Assembly: GCA_965249005.1 (NCBI GenBank)
Contig: CBDFLD010000018.1
Span: forward strand, 1 to 64,000
DNA length: 64,000 nt
DNA from: CBDFLD01 sp965249005
GTDB lineage: Bacteria; Acidobacteriota; UBA6911
Direction: 5' to 3'
Part shown: positions 10,321 to 17,798 of the stretch, piece by piece
Layout of the letters: the number at the start of each line of letters is the position of its first letter
Position numbering within the stretch: position 1 is the stretch's first letter
Made by a program: the position numbers and the translations under genes
Notes under the pieces: model-generated
What the model saw: only the letters and a program-made list of their open reading frames with translations
Told to the model about the DNA's origin: nothing
Database searches by the model: none

Positions 10321-10652
10321 TTTGGAGTGTTAACGATCACTGAAAACCGTGCTTTTCTGAACACACGCCGGTTGTAAGGACTCAACATCATCGTCGCCGG
10401 AGGCGACTGGGTGTGCACCGGAGCGGTGATCGACATCAATCCGGTTGCGCGTGACGGATCAAGGTTCCCCAACCGATTTTTCTGTGGCAACATCACCCAG
10501 GGGGATGTTTGGGCACCTGTAACGTGTGAACCTTTTCGTCGTGGATAGAGTGGTTTCTAGCAGAACCTGACCAGCTTTTCTGAAAGTGGAATCCCAATCC
10601 TCTCGGCGCACGTCCAGAAAAATACGTTTTTCGGTGATCGCTAACAGTTTGG
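10321..10652. repeat. Imperfect ~50-bp inverted repeat beside the att remnant
   Basis: Arm 1 at 10321-10370 (contains AACGATCACTGAAAACCGTG) and the complement of arm 2 at 10604-10652 (contains AGCGATCACCGAAAAACGTA) match at roughly 70 percent. About 230 bp separate the arms, and no gene was recognised there. Confidence 0.55.
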
Positions 10653-10656
10653 AGAG

Positions 10657-10702
10657 TGCCGGGGGACGGAATCGAACCGCCGACACGCGGATTTTCAGTC
10701 CG
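10657..10702 (-). other. 3' half of a tRNA-Phe gene (attachment-site remnant 1)
   Basis: On the minus strand the sequence reads from the anticodon stem-loop (CGGACTGAAAATCCG, anticodon GAA) through the T-arm (GGTTCGATTCC) to the acceptor strand CCCCCGGCA. The 5' half of the tRNA is absent, so this is the kind of 3' fragment that integrating elements carry or leave as att. Three others lie at 14389, 21650 and 28036. Confidence 0.85.
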
Positions 10703-10786
10703 TCCATGTCATCTGTTGATTGACGTCAACGACATTTCCCTTTGACGACGATTACACTTCCCTGTAGTCGTTGTTGATAGTGAACA

Positions 10787-11545
10787 TCATCTCGCTTTTG
10801 TCCGAGTCTTCTGCAGTGCCTTCTCGGCCCTATAACTAGGAAGATTCAACTCCAGGATGACGGCATGGTGTACGAGGCGATCGACCGCAGCCGCCGTTGT
10901 CATCGGGTCTTTGAAGATCTGATCCCACTTCGAGAAGACAAGGTTTGTCGTGATCATGACGCTGTGACGTTCATAGCGTTCCGCCAGCAAGGTAAACAAT
11001 ATCTCCATCTCCTCGCGATCTTGCTGTACATACCCGATGTCATCGATGAAGAGGGCTTCCACTTTGTTGAGCTTCCTGATCTCCTGACTCAGTCTGAGGT
11101 CGCTTTTAGCTGCCAGCAGCCTCTGCACCAGCATGGAGGCCGAGATGAACAACACAGAATGACCTCGTTTGATCAGTTCATGAGCAATGCCGCTGAGAAG
11201 ATGGGTCTTGCCGGTTCCGGGGTTTCCAAATGCGAGGAGGCATTCCGTGCGAGATAAGAAGCTTCCTTCGCACAAGGTTGGCAGGACCGCTCGGATCTTC
11301 TTCGGAAGCCGGTCTACCTCAAAGGTATCCAGCGTCTTTTCCCGCGGCAGCCTGGACCTTTTTAGTAGCAGGGCGATCTTTCGATTGTGACGCTCATAGG
11401 CTTCCTGCTGAGACAAACTGTGTAGATACCGTTCGTAGGTAAATGCTTCCTTCTCGGCCGTACGCGCCAGGTCTTCGAAGTGCGCAACGAACGCCGGAAG
11501 CTTGAAGCTCTTCAGCAGCATTCTCAATGTCGGCTCGGCCGTCAT
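10787..11545 (-). CDS. istB: IS21 helper ATPase IstB
   Basis: 252 aa AAA+ ATPase that assists the IS21 transposase. Walker A GNPGTGKT is at residues 107-114 and Walker B ALFIDDIG has D168-D169. Its ATG overlaps the istA stop as ATGA (11542-11545), indicating translational coupling. Length and domain order fit the family, and no damage is visible. Confidence 0.95.
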   Translation of the reverse strand: MTAEPTLRMLLKSFKLPAFVAHFEDLARTAEKEAFTYERYLHSLSQQEAYERHNRKIALLLKRSRLPREKTLDTFEVDRLPKKIRAVLPTLCEGSFLSRTECLLAFGNPGTGKTHLLSGIAHELIKRGHSVLFISASMLVQRLLAAKSDLRLSQEIRKLNKVEALFIDDIGYVQQDREEMEILFTLLAERYERHSVMITTNLVFSKWDQIFKDPMTTAAAVDRLVHHAVILELNLPSYRAEKALQKTRTKAR

Positions 11546-13017
11546 AACGTTACCTCCTGGAGGAGAGCATCGTAGGCGCCTATGTCCGGAATGCGGATCT
11601 CTAGATCGAGTGGTTTCTCACAGGGTTGTTGTGACATCTCGACCAGTCTTTCAAAGTCGAGTTCTTCTCCGGTGTCGAGCCGTTTCTTCAGTGCTGCCCC
11701 CATTGCCGACTCTGAGTTCAGTGCTGCCCATTGCAGGATCTCCAAGTATCGACGACTGGCATGCTTGGGCTCATCCTTTAGTAATTGGTCGTAGGCTTGA
11801 CGGAACACCGTCGATGGGAACATCTCCTCTCTGTATCGGTAATTAGCAAAGGCTCTGGGTTTTCGCACCAGGGAACCGATTACATGGCGGTAATCAATCC
11901 GTGCCTTCCTCGCTCCCCGCAGCCGTTGCATCTCGGCCACCCGTTCGCCGGCGAAGAAGACTTCCACGCGATCCGCATGCAAGCGAGCTGTGACTTCGTA
12001 CCGGATAAGGCGAGCTGGGACCGAGTAGGCGTTCCTGGCCACCTGAATCGTGCTCCAGGAGCTCACCGGAACCTTATACTCACGATAGTTCTGTATCCGG
12101 GAGGTGGGCAGTGCTCTCATAACGGGAAGCTCTTGCTCGAGTCGTTTGCTTCGGCTCAGATTCCTACTCTCAACGACCGTCGTCAGGAAGTTCGCGTACT
12201 CAGACCGGTCGGCAAAATCCAGACTTCCACGTAAAAGCAGACCTTGTCCGATTCTTTCCTTGAGCCGGTAGTGGGCCTGTTCAATATCACCGTTCTCATG
12301 TGAATTGCCGGGCCAGTTTCTGGTGGGTTTCATACGGTAGTGGCGCATCAGGACCGAGTAATAGTCGTTGAACTCCCTACGTTGTTGCCTCTGAAAGGTG
12401 GCAGCCCCCAGGTTATCCGTCCTGTGAGTGGTGGGGACTCGACCAAGCGTCCACAACGCGTTCTGCAGTCCCGTGCTCAATGATTCGAAACTCTCACTGA
12501 AACAGACTTCGGCATACTCCCAGTTCGAATAGGTCAGAACAAAGTGATAGAGCAAGTGGGAGAACTCGAGTCCGCCGATCGTTATGTCGAGTGAGTTCAT
12601 CGAGGTAAAGTCTGACTGGCTATCGATCCCGGGGTGGTGAACCTGAGGGAAGAATACTTCTCTCTCAGGTCCGTGGAGCCCACGCCATACCCGCACCCTC
12701 CGTTGCAACGTCCGCAACTGCCCATCATTGAATTTGCCGGGATAACGCCCTTGCATCTCCCGAAATATAGTCAAAGCCTCGAGTCCCGGGGCAGTCTTCA
12801 ACAACCCCTCGACCTCCGGCCACACATCGGCAAACGGGTCCTCCCGCGTCCGCCAATGCCGAGATCGTTTCATCTGACTCGGAAACAACCCGGATCGCAG
12901 GTACTTACGGGCAGTCTTCGCATCCATGCCTGCCTTCGCAGCTAGCGTCACCAGTGGCAAATCTTTCTTGCTCGACAATTTAAACAATCTCCTTACCTGC
13001 TCGTCAGTCGTAATCAC
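11542..13017 (-). CDS. istA: IS21 transposase IstA
   Basis: 491 aa. An N-terminal helix-turn-helix (around residues 20-40, TLAAKAGMDAKTARKYL) is followed by an integrase catalytic core with SDFTSMN (first Asp), HRTDNLGA (second Asp) and NSHENGDIEQAH (catalytic Glu region), then a C-terminal beta-rich domain. It forms an operon with istB. The intact frame and matching element ends suggest a recently active copy. Confidence 0.95.
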   Translation of the reverse strand: MITTDEQVRRLFKLSSKKDLPLVTLAAKAGMDAKTARKYLRSGLFPSQMKRSRHWRTREDPFADVWPEVEGLLKTAPGLEALTIFREMQGRYPGKFNDGQLRTLQRRVRVWRGLHGPEREVFFPQVHHPGIDSQSDFTSMNSLDITIGGLEFSHLLYHFVLTYSNWEYAEVCFSESFESLSTGLQNALWTLGRVPTTHRTDNLGAATFQRQQRREFNDYYSVLMRHYRMKPTRNWPGNSHENGDIEQAHYRLKERIGQGLLLRGSLDFADRSEYANFLTTVVESRNLSRSKRLEQELPVMRALPTSRIQNYREYKVPVSSWSTIQVARNAYSVPARLIRYEVTARLHADRVEVFFAGERVAEMQRLRGARKARIDYRHVIGSLVRKPRAFANYRYREEMFPSTVFRQAYDQLLKDEPKHASRRYLEILQWAALNSESAMGAALKKRLDTGEELDFERLVEMSQQPCEKPLDLEIRIPDIGAYDALLQEVTL

Positions 13018-13123
13018 CTGGCCCCCTTTACTTTAGAGGCTTGGCAACTACCACCAATCAAGCGTTAAGACCAGGGAGATGTAACTGTCGTTCAGGGAAG
13101 TCTAATTGTCGCTCATCAATCTG

Positions 13124-13231
13124 TAACATCTTGTAAATCATAGCCTTACAAAGCACTTACAATTTCTCGTCTTGGGTGGCGTTGGGTAGAGTTGGGTGGT
13201 CTTGGACTGCCGCGGGCACACTTTGGGCACA
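13124..13231. repeat. att-flank repeat, partner of 21704-21820
   Basis: Continues the direct repeat that starts with the tRNA-Phe half at 10657 and was split by IS21. The shared stretch includes AACATCTTGTAAATCAT, GGGTGGCGTTGGGT and GTCTTGGACTGCCGCGGGCA. The same block minus IS21 is at 21650-21820, and a shorter inverted version is at 47513-47580. Confidence 0.8.
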
Positions 13232-13545
13232 GTGAACACCTCCGGCGCGTGACAGTTCCATCCGGGGTTTAGTTCAAAGTTTGACCTCCAGACCGTCTTT
13301 GTGAAGGATGCCGGACCCTGAAATAGACGAACCCTCCTTTTCATTGCAGATGGGCGGATCAAGACATCTGGCTCTGTAGGTAGAGGTGTGGGTGCCTGCC
13401 TTTCTCATAAGCACGGTCTGAGATGAAATTCCTTCTTTAGTTGCCCGGAACCCGCCAAATAAAACATAATGCCTTCTATCAGAAGCTGAACCGAACGTTT
13501 TCACAGGAAGACTACCCACCATCCAGGCGGGAGGAGGTGACAACC

Positions 13546-13785
13546 GTGCCGAAGTTTATCGATGCCCATCCCATGACGCCGTTCACGGCGGACGAGCTGA
13601 ACAAGTTGCAGAAGGCGCCGCCGGACGAGTTCGGGGTCACGCACCACGACATCCTGTTCAGCGAGAAGGACAACAAGATCTATTGCGTCCTGGAAGCCCC
13701 AAACCCCGAAGCGATCGACAAGCATCATGCGAAGGCCGGCATCAGGTGTAACTTTATCCACGAAGTGAAGTCGACGCGCGGGTGA
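13546..13785 (+). CDS. DUF4242-family small protein
   Basis: 79 aa with a GTG start at 13546 preceded by GGGAGGAGG, which overrides an upstream ATG at 13441. The sequence PKFIDAHPMTPFTADELNKL and the later VLEAPNPEAIDKHHAKAG show the DUF4242 pattern, a ferredoxin-like dimeric fold some of whose members bind nickel. The conserved His residues around HHDI and DKHH are present. Probably cytoplasmic; its substrate is unknown. No operon partner is visible. Confidence 0.75.
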   Translation: MPKFIDAHPMTPFTADELNKLQKAPPDEFGVTHHDILFSEKDNKIYCVLEAPNPEAIDKHHAKAGIRCNFIHEVKSTRG

Positions 13786-13999
13786 CGGATAGCCCTTGGC
13801 CGGCGTCCGCGTAGATAGCTCCGGGATCCGAAGCGAGGACCCAGGGGATACGTTCCCGTTCTGGGTCAGCGGGGGCTGGCAAAGGCGCACCCACTAAGAG
13901 CACCACCGAGATTGACTGGACGCCAAATCCAAGTGGTGGCTCGATTACGGTGTGGGCCGAGACCAGGGGGAAACGCAACGGCAAGTTTTCCCCAACATC

Positions 14000-14070
14000 C
14001 TGCGGTAGCTGCAGGAAAGGCATCTCGGGAGGGACGTACTTCCGAGACGCAGTTTGTTTTTCCTATGCTC
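14000..14070 (+). repeat. Interspersed hairpin repeat, copy h1
   Basis: Core stem GGCATCTCGGGA / TTCCGAGACGC around the conserved loop GGGACGTACT. The repeat ends with TTCCTATGCTC, directly followed by the internal part of a HigA gene. The family has four other copies (21403, 33581, 47766, 62491). Confidence 0.75.
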
Positions 14071-14073
14071 ATA

Positions 14074-14318
14074 GCTTGCCGGACTACGGCCTGACGGTCT
14101 CCGGTCTCGCCGATGCGGTGGGCGTTTCGCGTCAGACCATCAACGAGCTGCTCCGGGGGCGGCGAGCCGTCAGTCCGGAGATGGCGCTTCGCCTGGCTCG
14201 CCTGTTCGGCAATACGCCAGAGTTCTGGATCAGCGCGCAAAGCACCCTGGACCTTTGGGACGCAGCCCGGGCCATAGAAGGAGAAGTCAAGCGCATCAAG
14301 CCGTTACAAGTCGTCTAG
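14074..14318 (+). pseudogene. HigA-type antitoxin, N-terminus lost
   Basis: About 80 codons to the stop at 14318. GLTVSGLADAVGVSRQTINE, then RRAVSPEMALRLARLFG and TPEFWISAQ, form the XRE/HigA helix-turn-helix followed by the family's C-terminal signature. Intact HigA proteins have about 20 more residues in front; here the hairpin repeat h1 replaces them. An upstream start in the repeat could still produce a chimeric protein. No HigB toxin is present. Confidence 0.7.
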
Positions 14319-14388
14319 CATCGGCGGACCGCCCAGGTGCTTAGAGGGTCCCCTCTGGCAGAAGTCCTTGGATTGAGGATCTTAGGTG

Positions 14389-14430
14389 TGCCGGGGGACG
14401 GAATCGAACCGCCGACACGCGGATTTTCAG
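14389..14430 (-). other. 3' part of a tRNA-Phe gene (attachment-site remnant 2)
   Basis: The minus strand contains the anticodon-loop side (CTGAAAATCCGC), T-arm (GGTTCGATTCC) and acceptor strand (CCCCCGGCA), as in remnant 1, but similarity stops after CTGAAAATC, about 4 bases earlier than in the copies at 10657 and 21650. It lies 70 bp beyond the HigA fragment. Confidence 0.8.
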
Positions 14431-14720
14431 GTATCGTGGCTAGCTTTCAGCCCTCTTCGTCTAACATTCGCTGACGACCTACACGGGGTCTAGCTCAGAA
14501 GCCGCCAGGGAGTGAGTTGTGGGAGGCGACCAGGACCGGGACGGGTTTCCGAGGCACTCCAGTATCCTGCGAATCGCTTCAGGATGGTGAATGGAGGAAA
14601 CGATCCTCATCCGGCCATGACAGTCCGGGCACTACAGCACATCCAACGTGTGCGTCGCTTTCCGCTCTGCCATGGTTATGTCTGCCTTCCTTTGCGTAAT
14701 GCAACTATCCCTTACCGTTG
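14431..14720. other. No gene recognised
   Basis: About 290 bp between the att remnant and the amidohydrolase gene. No repeat, RNA or plausible coding sequence was seen. Confidence 0.5.
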
Positions 14721-16343
14721 CTACCTTCCCTCGCCTTCCCTTACTTGAGGGGCGCCAGCGGCTTCGACCTCATCCAGGATGGCTTGCAGGGACAACTTAG
14801 AAAACAGTTTGCCTCTAAACACAACGGCGGCGATCTTTTGGGTGTTGTCGATTGCGTCCAGCGGATTGGCCTCTAACAGGACGAGGTCGGCTATTTTCCC
14901 TTGCTCCACTGTACCGAACGAGTCTATCCGGCCGAGAAACTCTGCAGGATGGAGGGTCGCGCTCTGCAAGGCTTCCATCGGTGTGAACCCGGCTTCGACA
15001 AACAGGGCCATTTCCTGGTGCAAACCGAAGCCAGGAACAGAATAGGGTTTCCCAGCGTCGGACCCCACCATAAACTTCACCCCTGCGCGGCGCATCTGTC
15101 CCACAATCTCGAGCTGTTTTTGATAGAGCTTCCTGACAGGCGCGAACTCCTTTGCTGTGAAGTCCCCGGTATAGGGGTTGTACCATGTCTTTTTTATAGA
15201 GGGAGGTATGTATTTAAGATAGGGATCGCTAATAAAATGGCTCTCGCCTTTAACCGAATTCCACCGAGAATCGTCCGGGGCCATGAAGTGTGCGGTATCG
15301 GAACGCCGACCGGCTAGCGTAGGGACGTGCACAGTGCCATTCTTGACAAAGCGCGCAAACAGGGCTTCGGCCTTTTCTTCGCTATAGGTATCAAGGATCT
15401 CAACCGAGCCAAAGAGGAGATACTCCGCGATGGAGGCCATGGAGTAATCTGACTTGACAATGGCCTCCATTGCCTCCTTTCTCAACTCCGCCTCCCTCGC
15501 CGAGCAGCCGAGCAAGACAGCGGGTCCCGAGAGGTGCTCGACAGTGCTTTGTCCCGCGTCCGAGACCTCGGCCGCACTAACCCATCCGGGTATGTGGCCA
15601 GCAAATGGAAAGCCCTGTTTCTTAGCTTCCTCGGCAATGGCAAAGTATTCATCGCGAGTGAGCAACGAAAAGACCTTCAGGAAATCGACACCACGTTGCC
15701 TGAGAGAAGTCACAGCCTGTTTCGCCTCGGCAATATTGCCCACTCTGAGGGCTCCTGGGAAGGCGGGTTCGGGACCACTGACGATTTGTCCGGCCAAGAG
15801 TATGCGTGGGCCGAGAAGCGTCTCATTGGCCACCTGCTCTCGCCACCGATTGATCCGTTCGTGGGGCCCACCGCCCATCTCGCGCACGCCGGTGACCCCA
15901 TTTGCGATGAACAGAGGAAAAAGGGGTTCCATCTCCTGTAAATGCGCGTGCATGTCCAGCAGTCCCGGGATCAAGTACTTGCCCGCTGCGTCTATGATCT
16001 CAGCATCGTTGGGAATGGTGACGGTTCCGGCTTTACCCAGCGCGGCGATGCGATCGCCGGTAATCACGACCGTCATGTTCGGTTTGGGTGGGGCACCGGT
16101 TGTGTCGATTACGGTGACGTGGGAAAAGACAAGGGGCTTGGATTCGTCAGACAGCGGTTTCTCCTCTCCACCCGTGCATCCCACCAGTAGGCAGGCTGTG
16201 ACCGCACAGTATAGAGATAGGTAGAACCCAAGGGAAAACTCAGACAGTAGTTGACATGATCTTGGAGCACGAGCGCCCTGGGTCATGAGGGGCCCACCCC
16301 GATGCTGCGTCTCAACACGTAACCTGGATGTTCTTGGAAACAT
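14721..16343 (-). CDS. Amidohydrolase-family lipoprotein (imidazolonepropionase-like)
   Basis: 540 aa, or 521 aa if the ATG at 16286 is used; that start has GGTGGG upstream and gives a more usual leader. The lipobox LLVGC after a hydrophobic stretch predicts a lipoprotein. The metal-dependent hydrolase barrel shows DMHAHL (metal HxH), VDFLKVF (bridging Lys), FAGHIPG and TVEHLSG (metal His residues) and MVGSDAG (catalytic Asp), then the C-terminal beta part GTVEQGKIADLVLLEANPLD. All active-site positions are present. Members hydrolyse cyclic amides or dipeptide-like substrates, but the actual substrate cannot be told. A fragment of a related protein lies at 16542-16693. Confidence 0.88.
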   Translation of the reverse strand: MFPRTSRLRVETQHRGGPLMTQGARAPRSCQLLSEFSLGFYLSLYCAVTACLLVGCTGGEEKPLSDESKPLVFSHVTVIDTTGAPPKPNMTVVITGDRIAALGKAGTVTIPNDAEIIDAAGKYLIPGLLDMHAHLQEMEPLFPLFIANGVTGVREMGGGPHERINRWREQVANETLLGPRILLAGQIVSGPEPAFPGALRVGNIAEAKQAVTSLRQRGVDFLKVFSLLTRDEYFAIAEEAKKQGFPFAGHIPGWVSAAEVSDAGQSTVEHLSGPAVLLGCSAREAELRKEAMEAIVKSDYSMASIAEYLLFGSVEILDTYSEEKAEALFARFVKNGTVHVPTLAGRRSDTAHFMAPDDSRWNSVKGESHFISDPYLKYIPPSIKKTWYNPYTGDFTAKEFAPVRKLYQKQLEIVGQMRRAGVKFMVGSDAGKPYSVPGFGLHQEMALFVEAGFTPMEALQSATLHPAEFLGRIDSFGTVEQGKIADLVLLEANPLDAIDNTQKIAAVVFRGKLFSKLSLQAILDEVEAAGAPQVREGEGR

Positions 16344-16369
16344 ATTCTGTCACCTTGACACGCCCCACC

Positions 16370-16479
16370 GAGAGTGTCTCAAAACTCGACAACCGAGAAC
16401 CAACGCCGGTTCCCCCCCCGGGTCGCGGAGGGCTCCGGGATCGTCTTGGTTTTTACTCGGCGAGTTTTGAGACACTCTC
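16370..16479. repeat. MITE-like 110-bp element with perfect 19-bp inverted ends
   Basis: GAGAGTGTCTCAAAACTCG at 16370-16388 is the exact reverse complement of 16461-16479. The 72-bp interior is GC-rich and non-coding. No clear target duplication is seen. It could be a non-autonomous transposon or a long stem-loop downstream of two convergent gene ends. Confidence 0.6.
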
Positions 16480-16541
16480 ACAGTCTGAACGAGTCTTTGA
16501 TTGTAGAAACCGATTTTGAACCTCGGGCCGAACGGGAGCAC

Positions 16542-16693
16542 TTAGCGAAAAGAGAGGTGATCGTAGCGTCTCCCTTCGACCATCACGAACCGCACTTTGG
16601 CTAAGTCTTGGATCTGTTCTAATGGATCACCTTCGACTGCAATGATATCGGCAAGCTTTCCCGGCTCCAAAGTTCCCAGCCGATCGCCCCAAA
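16542..16693 (-). pseudogene. C-terminal fragment of an amidohydrolase
   Basis: About 50 residues, WGDRLGTLEPGKLADIIAVE followed by GDPLEQIQDLAKVRFVMVEG, match the end of imidazolonepropionase-like amidohydrolases. Everything before is missing, replaced by the repeat at 16694-16798, which supplies an apparent signal-like N-terminus in the same frame. Not a working enzyme. Confidence 0.7.
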
Positions 16694-16798
16694 CAATTAT
16701 TGATGCGCATAAACTATCGCAACAGCTCAGCAGGACGAAGCTCTTTCTCGTCATGATAGCATCTTCATTACCCGTTACAGCAGCGATTGAGATAATGG
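16694..16798 (-). repeat. ~104-bp dispersed repeat, copy 1
   Basis: Aligns at roughly 70 percent with 24863-24966. Shared landmarks include ATTGATxCGCATAA, CTCGTCATGATA/CTTGTCATGATA and CGATTGA. Both copies have the same orientation and sit at the 5' edge of a minus-strand coding segment. Confidence 0.5.
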
Positions 16799-16869
16799 CG
16801 AGGAATCCCGAAGTCACATGAAACACGGAGGCGTCGGACTTCTTCCAGGTCCACGCGGGGAGTACCAGT

Positions 16870-17289
16870 TTACGCCCACCCCAATTGTTGAAGGCTTATG
16901 GTGTCATTCCAGATCTTTGTCATGTGACGAATGCGATCTCCTTCAAACTGCATGGCATAGACGTAGTCAGCCACTATGGTTTTTCCCGTCGGATCCCCCG
17001 GTCCACCCGGTCCGGTTTGTGTCCCGTAAAACACCGCGTATGCCGCTACGCAGTTGCGATCCTCGTCTGCTGCGAAGAATCTGAGTTCATAACGGCCATC
17101 TGGTACTGGCGTAAACAGGTTCTTCATCCACTCGCTGTATCCTTCAAGGGTATCTATTTCGGACAGCACGCCTGTTTGGGCTGAAAACGTAGCCTCGGGA
17201 TGACAGTACGCTTTGCAACCGTCCCATCCCTTTCCGGTTTCACATGCTTCGAAGAACAGTTTGGCTTGTTCAAGAATGCTACTCATCAT
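16870..17289 (-). CDS. SnoaL/NTF2-like protein
   Basis: 139 aa. The ATG at 17289 follows AAAGGAG. The pattern LFFEACETGKGWDGCKAYCH, then GYSEWMKNLFTPVPDGRYEL, then RIRHMTKIWND is that of the SnoaL-like branch of the NTF2 fold, small cytoplasmic cone-shaped proteins acting as cyclases, isomerases or ligand binders. The activity cannot be inferred. Two other NTF2-fold genes are at 57839 and 58297. Confidence 0.8.
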   Translation of the reverse strand: MMSSILEQAKLFFEACETGKGWDGCKAYCHPEATFSAQTGVLSEIDTLEGYSEWMKNLFTPVPDGRYELRFFAADEDRNCVAAYAVFYGTQTGPGGPGDPTGKTIVADYVYAMQFEGDRIRHMTKIWNDTISLQQLGWA

Positions 17290-17693
17290 GTGCTCCTTTC
17301 GTACGCGACCACTCGGGTTTCATTGCTTGCACAATTCCTCGCAATCGACTCTGAATCTCGTTCTGAACCGTCCAAACTTAGGGATGAGCGGCGTAGCCAA
17401 TCGTTTAGTTGCAGCACATTGGTTTTCGAAGGCCGCGCTTCGTCAGCTCAGCTTCCCGCCGCACGAAAGGAAGGCCACGACCGCTCCATCCCGGAGTTGA
17501 CCGGACGCCCAAGGGTGTGTTTACAGACGCCCGGCCCAAGAGCAAGGAGCTGGAAGCCCAATCTCGCAGCCCTTATTCGTTAGGAAATCGGGCGCCATTA
17601 TACATGTCTTGGTCCTGGATTAATTGCCCAAAAGCCGTGCCAGATATACAATACAGGCAAAAGAACAATCCAAAGAAAGTCGAGGAGACAGAC
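17290..17693. other. No gene recognised
   Basis: About 400 bp. It holds only the leader of the SnoaL-like gene on one side and a ribosome-binding site (CGAGGAGACAG) for the stub at 17694 on the other. Confidence 0.5.
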
Positions 17694-17775
17694 ATGCGCT
17701 CAATCCTCAGGGTAAGTGTGTCACTTGTCTCAGTATCGATATTGGCAGTGATCTGGTGCCAACCCGCAGCACCCG
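17694..17775 (+). pseudogene. Orphan signal-peptide stub
   Basis: ATG 17694 with GAGGAG upstream encodes MRSILRVSVSLVSVSILAVI followed by WCQPAAP, a well-formed signal peptide (possibly lipoprotein). The homologous body ends abruptly near 17775, where the 3' end of the convergent DUF3604 gene begins. The remainder of this gene has been deleted. Confidence 0.5.
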
Positions 17776-17798
17776 TTTTTTTTGATCCGTGGTGTCGA

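Larger units (their letters stand above)
10716..13119 (-). mobile_element. IS21-family insertion sequence
   Basis: 2404 bp with termini TTGAT...ATCAA and two internal repeat motifs at each end of the form ACGAC-n-ATTA/GTTA-CA-TTCCCTG, as IS21 elements have. The 4-bp direct repeat TCTG at 10712-10715 and 13120-13123 flanks it. The empty site survives at 21650-21820, where the same att-flank sequence continues without the element, which confirms the boundaries. Confidence 0.93.

Noticed and set aside
10657..10702. A functional tRNA-Phe gene
   Set aside because: Only the anticodon arm, T-arm and 3' acceptor strand are present in any of the four copies; no D-arm or 5' acceptor strand lies upstream, so none can fold as a tRNA.
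13441..13545. ATG 13441 as the start of the DUF4242 protein
   Set aside because: The extra 35 residues do not resemble the family, and a strong GGGAGGAGG sits right before GTG 13546.
14000..14070. Hairpin repeats as integron attC sites
   Set aside because: The sequences follow stop codons and fold into imperfect hairpins like attC, but the core sites RYYYAAC and GTTRRRY were not found at the ends and no integron integrase is visible.
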